Source: UBA1100 sp964533265
GTDB taxonomy: Bacteria > Verrucomicrobiota > Verrucomicrobiia > Limisphaerales > UBA1100
Direction of reading: 5' to 3'
Length of the DNA: 9,766 nt
Assembly: GCA_964533265.1 (NCBI GenBank)
Contig: CAZHJW010000083.1
Coordinates: forward strand, 1 to 9,766
Shown: positions 1 to 5,909 of the stretch, piece after piece
Layout of the letters: each line of letters opens with the position of its first letter
How positions within the stretch are numbered: position 1 is the first letter of the stretch
Notes under the pieces: generated by a model
What the model saw: only the letters and a program-made list of their open reading frames with translations
Database searches by the model: none
Told to the model about the DNA's origin: nothing
Translations under genes and position numbers: made by a program

Positions 1-901
1 TTTTGAGGATGGCAAGGTATCTTCGGATATTATCGCTTATGGCAATGAAGACCTTTTTAAAGAGAATTTGAGCAAAGGAGGTCTGGATAAGGGGCTGGTT
101 AATTTAATCCCAACAGACTCCATATTGGTTGTAGCCCAAGCGGTGAACATGGACCCGGTACGCGACATGGTAAAAGAACACCTTATGCCTCTCATGGAGG
201 AAGAACTTGGTGAAGTTTTTGAGCAGATGGAGGAAATGATTGGCCTTAACATGGATGAGCTGATGAGCATTCCCAAGGGAGACTTCCTTGCCGTCTGGGA
301 AAGCTTGGACATGGTGGAAGGGGATTTCGGACCGCAACCCACCCCAAAACTTATTCTGGGCATGACGGTTGAAAACCGAAAGAACCTCAATAAGTTGATG
401 AACAATCCTCAACTCCAAGCCATGCTGCCCATGCTGGCCACGGTCGGCCTACAGATCGCCCAATCTGAGACAGGTTTTTTTATCTGCAGCAAGGATCACG
501 CTGCTGCTGTCAATGACGGCAAAGCGGCCAAGCCTATCAAGGGAGCCCACCGGAATTTGATTGCCAAGAACGATTACGCCGGTTTTTTCCGTTTTGCACC
601 GCTGGCAAAGGTTATACAAAAGTTTGCCGGCGAAGAAGAGGAGGCTAAAATGGCTTTAAAAGAACTGAAGCGGCTGGATGAAGTAAGCTTTTCTGGTGAC
701 ATGAAAGGAGCCACACAGAAGGGCAATATGACCCTTAAATTCAAGGACAAGAAAACCAATGGCCTAAAGCAACTCATTGAAACAGGCCAACGCATCTATG
801 AAATGGCCCAAAATGGGGCCCTCGAGGCTGATTTCGAAGGCGATCTTGAAGAAATAGGGGAAGAACCCAAAGATGTCGTTCCCACCGAAAGAATTAGGTA
901 A
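1..901 (+). CDS. Unrecognised protein, 5' end outside the window (possibly DUF4836/DUF3352-like)
   Basis: The reading frame is open from base 2 with no stop before 899-901 (TAA), so this is the C-terminal 299 or so residues of a longer protein. A TTG at 68 is a possible internal start but nothing supports it, because coding-like sequence continues upstream to the window edge. The visible part is rich in Met, Glu and Lys. It contains the phrase LIPTDSILVVAQAVNMDPV, an acidic amphipathic stretch (MEEELGEVFEQMEEMIGLNM), two Gly/Ser beta-like segments and a C-terminal phrase MTLKFKDKKTNGLKQLI. The pattern of 'P-x-D-S-hydrophobic' followed by a long helix and later beta strands ending in 'KDKKxN-LK' recalls DUF4836/DUF3352-type envelope proteins. 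That is a weak resemblance from memory, not a domain hit. No membrane segment is visible in this part. The acidic tail (EADFEGDLEEIGEEPKD) looks disordered. A terminator follows directly, so the gene is transcriptionally separate from the next one. The function is not known. Confidence 0.75.
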   Translation, partial: FEDGKVSSDIIAYGNEDLFKENLSKGGLDKGLVNLIPTDSILVVAQAVNMDPVRDMVKEHLMPLMEEELGEVFEQMEEMIGLNMDELMSIPKGDFLAVWESLDMVEGDFGPQPTPKLILGMTVENRKNLNKLMNNPQLQAMLPMLATVGLQIAQSETGFFICSKDHAAAVNDGKAAKPIKGAHRNLIAKNDYAGFFRFAPLAKVIQKFAGEEEEAKMALKELKRLDEVSFSGDMKGATQKGNMTLKFKDKKTNGLKQLIETGQRIYEMAQNGALEADFEGDLEEIGEEPKDVVPTERIR

Positions 902-923
902 ATTCCCCAAAAATTAATTTTTT

Positions 924-959
924 CGCTGAATCGGATCTTTCTGGTTCGGCGTTTTTTTT
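924..959 (+). terminator. Rho-independent terminator after the first gene
   Basis: CGCTGAATC (924-932) pairs with GGTTCGGCG (943-951) over 9 bp, two of them G-U. The loop has 10 bases and is followed at once by eight T residues (952-959). It lies 22 bases after the stop codon at 899-901 and reads in the same direction, which is the classic layout for an intrinsic terminator. Confidence 0.85.
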
Positions 960-985
960 GTTACTTCAAAAAAACCTAAAGTAAC
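960..985. repeat. Inverted repeat, possible operator, upstream of the TPR-glycosyltransferase gene
   Basis: GTTACTT (960-966) and AAGTAAC (979-985) are perfect 7-bp inverted arms separated by 12 A-rich bases. The right arm overlaps the -35-like element of the sigma-28-like site at 977. It could be a regulator binding site or a secondary hairpin of the preceding terminator. No T-tract follows on the plus strand. On the minus strand the next bases are A residues, so it is not a terminator there either. Confidence 0.3.
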
Positions 986-1004
986 CGACTCCGATTGCCG
1001 AGAC
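977..1004 (+). promoter_or_regulatory. Candidate sigma-28 (FliA) promoter for the TPR-glycosyltransferase gene
   Basis: TAAAGTAA (977-984) resembles the -35 element TAAAGTTT, and GCCGAGAC (997-1004) resembles the -10 element GCCGATAA. The spacer between the octamers is 12 bases against the usual 11, equivalent to TAAA-N16-GCCGA against TAAA-N15. Six of eight bases match in each octamer. Transcription would start near 1011, leaving a leader of roughly 47 bases before the ATG at 1058. The site falls in the only gap before this gene. The one-base longer spacer keeps the confidence modest. Confidence 0.35.
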
Positions 1005-1057
1005 TAAGGCGGGAACTGGCGGTAATATCCGTGCCCACGCCGAGCAAGCGGCATCTA

Positions 1058-2491
1058 ATGAGAATCAACACTAATGTTGAAAACGGTCGATCAGACGAGG
1101 ACTTATCCAAAGCTGAATCACTGAGAAAGTTTGGGTTATTCTTCCAGAAAATGGGGGAACTCGATCTGGCTGTTTCCGTATATCAACGTATCATCGACTT
1201 GGGCGGAGATGGAACTGCCGTCCGCTACAACTATGGTTCCGCCCGCCTGAAACAAATCCGGCCCACCGAAGCTCTGGAACAATTCAAATCAGCTTTAAGA
1301 TTCCAACCGGAGGAACCAGGCCTTCATTTGGGGATGGCCAACTCATATAAGCTTCTTGGCAATCTGCAATCTGCCGAAGCATGTCTTGAAAAAGAACTTG
1401 AAGTTTGCCCCGATTCTATAAAAGCCGCCGTAAACTTGGGATGGTTACTTGAAGAACAGAACCGAGTCCCTGAAGCACTGGTACAATACCGGAAGGCAAT
1501 GTATTACAACGCCAATGATGCCAACCTCCGCTGGAATCACGGATTAGCCTGTTTAATGCTTGGTGATTACAGCCGAGGGTGGCGGGATTACGAACATCGT
1601 TGGATAGCACGCAATAAACAAAAACCGGAATACAAGAGTCCTGAGTGGCGCGGCGAACCTCTAAATGGTCGGCGATTGCTTCTTTACAGCGAGCAAGGCC
1701 TTGGAGACACGATCATGTTCGCCCGTTTCGCCCTGCAACTAGGGTGGACGAATGATTTCATATCCCTGCAATGTCACCCACAACTGAAACGTCTATTGAA
1801 TAAGCAGGGAAGCCTTAAACACGTTGTCAGCAAAAAAGAAGAAGCTCCGATCCACGATGTACATGCGCCATTGATGAGCCTTCCCCACTTGATGCAGTTA
1901 TTTCGTGAGACGGATTATTGCGCAAAACCTTATCTTAAGGTGTCCGAACCGGAGATTGAGCCGATTCCTTGGCCAGAGATTTCAACGGCAAAACGTGTGG
2001 CAATCACGTGGTCTAGCGCCCCAAACAGCGAAGTCTACGAGAAAAAATCCATTCCCTATAACAAGTTCCGCCGGCTCTTTAGCACGCCCAACTGCCAATT
2101 CTATTCAGCCCAAGTGAATGCCGATGCAACTGCAATTGCAGACATAAACCGGCGATCCAACGTAACGGATCTACGTGATTCAATCATAGATTTCCAGGAC
2201 ACGGCCGCTCTCCTGAGCAAGATGGACTTGGTGATTTCAGTGGACACTGCAGTCGCACACCTAGCGGGCGCCCTTGGTATTCCTACGTGGACTCTCCTCC
2301 CCTACGCAGCGGACTGGCGCTGGCGAATGCATCGCACCGATAGCCCTTGGTACCCATCAATGCGCCTCTTTAGACAACAACGACCGGGCAATTGGGATCA
2401 GGTGCTGGAAGAAGTTGGTCATTGCCTCTTCAACTATGGAGCGCAAATGTCTACTGCCGGCTTGTCCAGGAATTATCTATTGCCCGCCTGA
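1058..2491 (+). CDS. Tetratricopeptide-repeat glycosyltransferase-like protein
   Basis: This protein of 477 residues has two parts. Residues 20-180 form about five tetratricopeptide repeats, with typical helix pairs such as AVNLGWLLEEQNRVPEALVQ and LACLMLGDYSRGWRDYEHRW. Residues 205-460 form a GT-B-like domain of the type found in TPR proteins related to glycosyltransferase family 9 (heptosyltransferases). Hallmarks are LLLYSEQGLGDTIMFARFAL (from about 208), DLVISVDTAVAHLAGALG (about 390-407) and DWRWRMHRTDSPWYP (419-433). The usual 'W-x-G-N-P-x-H-x-x-D-R' turn is replaced by WSSAPNSEVYEKKS, so the donor or acceptor site may differ. It is cytoplasmic by lack of signal or membrane segments. 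ATG 1058 is preferred over TTG 995 and GTG 1031: none has a good Shine-Dalgarno sequence, the repeats begin after it, and a candidate promoter lies at 977-1004. The acceptor is unknown; flagellin is a hypothesis from the neighbourhood and promoter. The gene converges on flhF. Confidence 0.85.
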   Translation: MRINTNVENGRSDEDLSKAESLRKFGLFFQKMGELDLAVSVYQRIIDLGGDGTAVRYNYGSARLKQIRPTEALEQFKSALRFQPEEPGLHLGMANSYKLLGNLQSAEACLEKELEVCPDSIKAAVNLGWLLEEQNRVPEALVQYRKAMYYNANDANLRWNHGLACLMLGDYSRGWRDYEHRWIARNKQKPEYKSPEWRGEPLNGRRLLLYSEQGLGDTIMFARFALQLGWTNDFISLQCHPQLKRLLNKQGSLKHVVSKKEEAPIHDVHAPLMSLPHLMQLFRETDYCAKPYLKVSEPEIEPIPWPEISTAKRVAITWSSAPNSEVYEKKSIPYNKFRRLFSTPNCQFYSAQVNADATAIADINRRSNVTDLRDSIIDFQDTAALLSKMDLVISVDTAVAHLAGALGIPTWTLLPYAADWRWRMHRTDSPWYPSMRLFRQQRPGNWDQVLEEVGHCLFNYGAQMSTAGLSRNYLLPA

Positions 2492-2499
2492 CAACCTCT

Positions 2500-3585
2500 T
2501 TACCGCATCGCTTCGGATACCCAGTTATCAAACAACTGTTCGGGTATCACGGCCTGAAATCCACCGGGAATATCCTGGCCTCCCGACAGGAAAGTTACTG
2601 GTAATTTTGCTGAAATCGCCACGTTCCAAATCTTACTCCATTCCTCAGTTTCATCGGTGTGTGTAATGATAACGCCAGTCAGAGGCAACCGCTCAAAGGC
2701 TTTTACCTGCCGAAGCAGAAGAGTTTGTTCATAAGAGCCATTTAATACCAAATGCACTTCAGATTCCCCAAATGAAATAATTTGAAGGGCTAATTCATCA
2801 ATTGCTTCAATAGTTTCTAAAACCCCTGGCAAATCTACAAACCTAAGCGTGTCTTCCGGTGGCTGTGTCGTCTCAACCCAAACACGCTCCACCGGCACCT
2901 GCATCAACTCTCCATGCAAGCTTAAAAATTCCGCTGTATTCGAATGTGAACCATCCAAACGCCAAATGCGCGCAGGCCGTTGGCGAAGAAATGTTTCCTG
3001 AGTCACCCATTTACAAAGAGCCGTGGTTTTGCCTGTTCCAAGCGGCCCAACTAATACTCGTACCGGGGTGCCAGGCTTTTCGACCTGATGCGCATACTGG
3101 TGCCACCGGTCAACGAGCACTTCACGGAGCAATTCCATCTCCTCTATCAAATTGCGGGGGCGTGTGCTGCCTAAATTTTGCCGCATCTGATTGGATACCT
3201 CGTGTGCATGTTCCGGCAATAAGCCGATATCCATCAGTATCTTCACGGAAGGCAACAGTGGCAGATCTGAGTCATTGCCTTTTACGGTACGAATCATCTC
3301 TTCCACATTGAGAGGCAGTGAGCTGAGATTTTTGTTCTCGCGATCATGCAGCTCACTCTCCAACTGCTGCACTTTATCGGCCAAAAGCCTGAGTGCTTCT
3401 TTTTGCGATTTTGTTGAGTCTGGAGCGCCGGCCAAAACCTCCACTTTAGCCTGAGCCCAGAGGCGTTTAACTCCATCGGCAGGCAGTTTGCGAACATTGA
3501 GAATCACCGCATCCGGTCCAACCTTTGCCTGCACTTTTTCCAGAGCCTCCTGTGCAGTGTCGGCGATGATTTTTACCGTATTCAT
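2500..3585 (-). CDS. flhF: Flagellar biosynthesis GTPase FlhF (divergent G-domain)
   Basis: FlhF is the SRP-family GTPase that recruits early flagellar parts and sets flagellar site and number at the cell pole. The 361-residue protein opens with the FlhF signature (MNTVKIIADTAQEALEKVQA, then GPDAVILNVRK). A variable charged B region follows (about 55-105), then an N-domain-like helix bundle (110-165) and the G domain. The P-loop GPLGTGKT (180-187) is intact. The later motifs are unusual: the DTYRIGA box is LDGSHSNTA (210-218), DTAGR is DLPGV (251-255), and TKLD is THTD (308-311). The closing loop SGGQDIPGG (334-342) is close to the family TGQ-x-P-D. The length is within the family range. The start ATG lacks a Shine-Dalgarno sequence and lies 34 bases after flhA with no terminator between, so expression from the flhA transcript is likely. 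The usual partner flhG does not follow; the next gene is convergent and unrelated. Confidence 0.9.
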   Translation of the reverse strand: MNTVKIIADTAQEALEKVQAKVGPDAVILNVRKLPADGVKRLWAQAKVEVLAGAPDSTKSQKEALRLLADKVQQLESELHDRENKNLSSLPLNVEEMIRTVKGNDSDLPLLPSVKILMDIGLLPEHAHEVSNQMRQNLGSTRPRNLIEEMELLREVLVDRWHQYAHQVEKPGTPVRVLVGPLGTGKTTALCKWVTQETFLRQRPARIWRLDGSHSNTAEFLSLHGELMQVPVERVWVETTQPPEDTLRFVDLPGVLETIEAIDELALQIISFGESEVHLVLNGSYEQTLLLRQVKAFERLPLTGVIITHTDETEEWSKIWNVAISAKLPVTFLSGGQDIPGGFQAVIPEQLFDNWVSEAMR

Positions 3586-3619
3586 GCGAGTAACAGAATT
3601 ATATCTCGCTACTCAATGC

Positions 3620-5740
3620 CTATTGAAGGGAAGGCACTGAGCCTGCAGAGATTATCTCAATCTTCGGCGGTAATTCCTCATAGCTGAGGAAAGACAACTC
3701 TGGGAATTTCGCCCCAAAGAACCGGCGCAGTCCAGCTCTAACCATCGACGAACATACAACCACCGGAGAACGGCCTTCCGCGATCATCGGTTGAATAAAT
3801 TGATGGAGTTGATGGGAAAGATGCTCAGCAATCTTTGGATCAATCAATAGTACCGTCTCCGTTTGTGAAGGGCGAATCCCCTTCACTAGCTCCTCTTCCA
3901 GCCAGGGATCTAGCGTTATGGCAGGTAAATTACCCTGATCGTCCTGAAAGGCTTTGACCACCTGTGCGCCAATTGCCTTACGGGCATGCTCACTCAGTTC
4001 ATCAGGATTCTTGGTGGAATCAGCATAATCGGCCACCCGCTCCAAAATGCCAACCAGATTACGAATGGAAACCCCTTCGGCCAACAAGTTCTGTAGAACG
4101 CGCTGCACCTGTCCTACACTAAGCAAGGCAGGAACCAGTTCATTGACCAGCGCAGGGTTCTGATCCTTGAGATTATCCAGCAACATCTGCACATCCTGCC
4201 GACTTAAAATTTGACTGCAGGTACGTTTAATCGTCTCTCCGAAATGAGTTACCATGACCGATGCCGAATCAACCACCGTGTAGCCTGCTAGCTCGGCATT
4301 TTTACGTTCCACCTCTGTGATCCATGTTGCCGGCAAGCCGAATACCGGCTCGGTTGTCTGCACCCCTGGCAGCACCTCAGTGCTATTGTTTGTATTCATC
4401 GCCAACCAGTAGCCAGGCATGACCTCTCCAGTTTCAATCAGCTGGCCGCGGAATACAAAACGATACTCATTGGGTTGCAGCTCCAAATTGTCACGAAGCC
4501 GTACCGCCGGAATAATGAAGCCCATATCCTGCACAAACGTGCGACGAACGCCCGTCACACGTTCCAATAGATCTCCACCTTTTTTTGGATCAGCCAGTGC
4601 CAAAAGGCCATAACCCAGTTCAATTTGAAGGGTGTCCAAGTGCAGCAGTTCCTCCATTTTTTCCGGGCTCCCCGGACGCCCATCCTCCGGGCCGTCATTC
4701 CCGCCATCGGCTCCGCCTTCTGGCGTGTTACCACCATCAATATCCGGGCCCACAGGTCGTTCTATCAAGAGACCCCGTTCCTCAAAATTTCGGTGCATGA
4801 AGCCAAACAATATTCCCATGCATAAAAACGGAAACCACGGTAAAACACCCGTTAACAGAGAAACCAGTGCCAATAGAAGCATGGAGACGGATAATACCTT
4901 TAACACTTTGGGCTGCAGGAAAAGTTGCTTTGTAAGCGTTACCCCAAGGCTTACTTTTTCCGCAGACCGAGTAACCAAAATACCTGCTGCAGTGGAAATC
5001 ACCAGTGCGGGGATTTGAGATACAAGCCCATCACCAATACTCAGTATCGTGTAGGTCTGGAGCGCCTGTGTCACTTCCATGTTCCGCTGCAACACTCCAA
5101 TCCCAATACCGCCGATGATATTTACCAGTGTAATGATAATGCCTGCAATAGCATCACCACGCACAAACTTGCTGGCACCATCCATCGAACCGTAAAAGTC
5201 CGCCTCCTTGGAAAGATCATCACGCCGTTTGCGTGCCTGATCTTCCTTGATGAGTCCAGCATTCAACTCAGCGTCGATGGCCATTTGCTTGCCGGGCATG
5301 GCATCCAGTGTAAAACGTGCTGCCACTTCAGCGATTCGGCCCGCACCTTTGGTGATCACCACAAAGTTAATCACCGTGAGAATAATAAACACCACAAAAC
5401 CAACGACATAATTGTTTTGCACGACTACCTCACCAAACTTCTGAATGATTTGCCCCGCCTGTGCCTCGCCTAGAATCAAACGTGTGGTGGCAATATTTAG
5501 CCCCAATCTAAACAACGTTACAATAAGGAGGAGCGTCGGAAAACTGGTGAATTCAGAAGGGTCCCGAATGTAAATGATAACCAGCATCACCAGCAGACCT
5601 GAGGAGATGCTCAAGGCGAGCATCAAGTCCAACATCCACGGGCTCATCGGAAGGACCATGCACATCAACACCCCAAACACGAAAGTCACGAGGCCAAGCT
5701 CGGGCCACCGTGATTGAGGTTCAGCTTGTGCCGCACTCAT
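3620..5740 (-). CDS. flhA: Flagellar export gate protein FlhA
   Basis: FlhA forms the nonameric ring of the flagellar type III export gate, combining a proton-linked membrane part with a cytoplasmic docking platform for chaperone-substrate complexes. The 706-residue product fits the family length (about 690-710). Hydrophobic helices lie within residues 15-315. The FHIPEP-family signature RIAEVAARFTLDAMPGKQM is at 135-153. A linker follows (about 325-365) with an unusually Gly- and acid-rich stretch at 331-358, then the cytoplasmic domain (366-706) including LGYGLLALAD and GETIKRTCSQILSRQDVQML. An in-frame ATG at 5824 would add 28 residues, but it has no ribosome site and lies at the predicted start of transcription. 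ATG 5740 gives the typical N-terminus (MSAAQAEPQSRWPELGLV) and has AGGAG upstream, though 13 bases away. The gene has its own sigma-54-type promoter in the gap after flhB and appears to be transcribed with flhF. Confidence 0.96.
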   Translation of the reverse strand: MSAAQAEPQSRWPELGLVTFVFGVLMCMVLPMSPWMLDLMLALSISSGLLVMLVIIYIRDPSEFTSFPTLLLIVTLFRLGLNIATTRLILGEAQAGQIIQKFGEVVVQNNYVVGFVVFIILTVINFVVITKGAGRIAEVAARFTLDAMPGKQMAIDAELNAGLIKEDQARKRRDDLSKEADFYGSMDGASKFVRGDAIAGIIITLVNIIGGIGIGVLQRNMEVTQALQTYTILSIGDGLVSQIPALVISTAAGILVTRSAEKVSLGVTLTKQLFLQPKVLKVLSVSMLLLALVSLLTGVLPWFPFLCMGILFGFMHRNFEERGLLIERPVGPDIDGGNTPEGGADGGNDGPEDGRPGSPEKMEELLHLDTLQIELGYGLLALADPKKGGDLLERVTGVRRTFVQDMGFIIPAVRLRDNLELQPNEYRFVFRGQLIETGEVMPGYWLAMNTNNSTEVLPGVQTTEPVFGLPATWITEVERKNAELAGYTVVDSASVMVTHFGETIKRTCSQILSRQDVQMLLDNLKDQNPALVNELVPALLSVGQVQRVLQNLLAEGVSIRNLVGILERVADYADSTKNPDELSEHARKAIGAQVVKAFQDDQGNLPAITLDPWLEEELVKGIRPSQTETVLLIDPKIAEHLSHQLHQFIQPMIAEGRSPVVVCSSMVRAGLRRFFGAKFPELSFLSYEELPPKIEIISAGSVPSLQ

Positions 5741-5753
5741 GACCGTACACGAT

Positions 5754-5758
5754 CTCCT
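5754..5758 (-). promoter_or_regulatory. Ribosome binding site that decides the flhA start
   Basis: On the minus strand AGGAG (within AAAGGAG) lies 13 bases before ATG 5740. The spacing is longer than usual, but it is the only Shine-Dalgarno-like sequence near any in-frame start. The upstream candidate at 5824 has none. Confidence 0.55.
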
Positions 5759-5842
5759 TTCGGCCAAGAACCCAACGGCGAATCCATAACCATCGATTGA
5801 ATATCCATCACATCTCGCTTCCATGCGGGACGGTTAAAACAG

Positions 5843-5858
5843 AGCAAAAATGGTGCCA
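5843..5858 (-). promoter_or_regulatory. Sigma-54 (RpoN) -24/-12 promoter upstream of flhA
   Basis: The minus strand reads TGGCACCATTTTTGCT, which matches TGGCAC-N5-TTGCW at every fixed position and has the required 10 bases between the invariant GG and GC. Counting from the -12 C (5844), transcription would start near 5832, giving a leader of about 92 bases to ATG 5740. It lies in the 169-base flhB-flhA gap, the widest gap between fliO and flhF. Sigma-54 control of flagellar export and basal-body genes is established in many bacteria. An activator of the NtrC family would be needed and is not encoded in the window. Confidence 0.8.
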
Positions 5859-5873
5859 TTAATGGCCATTTTT
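5846..5873. repeat. Dyad overlapping the flhA promoter
   Basis: AAAAATGG (5846-5853) and CCATTTTT (5866-5873) are perfect 8-bp inverted arms with a 12-base centre. A second perfect palindrome, GCCATTAATGGC (5855-5866), is nested inside and overlaps the -24 element. On the minus strand the structure starts 36 bases after the flhB stop codon and ends in T residues, so it might act as a weak terminator for the fliO-flhB transcript or as a protein binding site. Which of these applies cannot be told from sequence. Confidence 0.4.
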
Positions 5874-5909
5874 CGCCGGAATTTCCGTTTTTTTGGATGA
5901 AACTTATCA

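Noticed and set aside
995..1057. Longer start (TTG 995 or GTG 1031) for the TPR-glycosyltransferase
   Set aside because: Neither has a convincing ribosome site, and TTG 995 would overlap the -10-like box of the promoter candidate. The added residues contain no repeat or signal. GTG 1031 cannot be fully excluded.
2516..2548. Inverted repeat GATACCC/GGGTATC just downstream of the TPR-glycosyltransferase, considered as its terminator
   Set aside because: There is no T-tract on either strand, the 19-base centre is long, and it lies within the coding end of flhF. It is probably incidental.
3079..3097. GTGCCA in flhF considered as another minus-strand sigma-54 -24 element
   Set aside because: The -12 GC is not at the required 10-base spacing, and the position is inside conserved coding sequence. 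Other GTGCCA/TGGCAC occurrences in the window fail the same test.
2859..3311. 150-codon open frame on the plus strand opposite flhF
   Set aside because: It is antisense to the conserved FlhF G-domain region, with no ribosome site and no recognisable protein features.
3586..3610. TATAAT-like sequence and a GCGAG/CTCGC dyad before flhF, considered as a separate flhF promoter
   Set aside because: No acceptable -35 hexamer lies at a usable distance and the dyad is only 5 bp with a 14-base loop. Co-transcription with flhA is the simpler reading.
4925..5473. 182-codon open frame on the plus strand opposite flhA
   Set aside because: It lies fully antisense to well-conserved FlhA sequence, with Cys/His-rich composition typical of a shadow frame and no start signals.
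5741..5824. Upstream extension of flhA to ATG 5824
   Set aside because: It has no Shine-Dalgarno sequence, the extra 28 residues are not FlhA-like, and the codon would lie only about 8 bases after the predicted sigma-54 transcription start.
5877..5887. CGGAA/TTCCG palindrome followed by seven T residues on the plus strand, considered as a terminator
   Set aside because: The arms leave a single-base loop, no plus-strand gene ends nearby, and on the minus strand the tract is A. It could at most be a protein site upstream of the flhA promoter.
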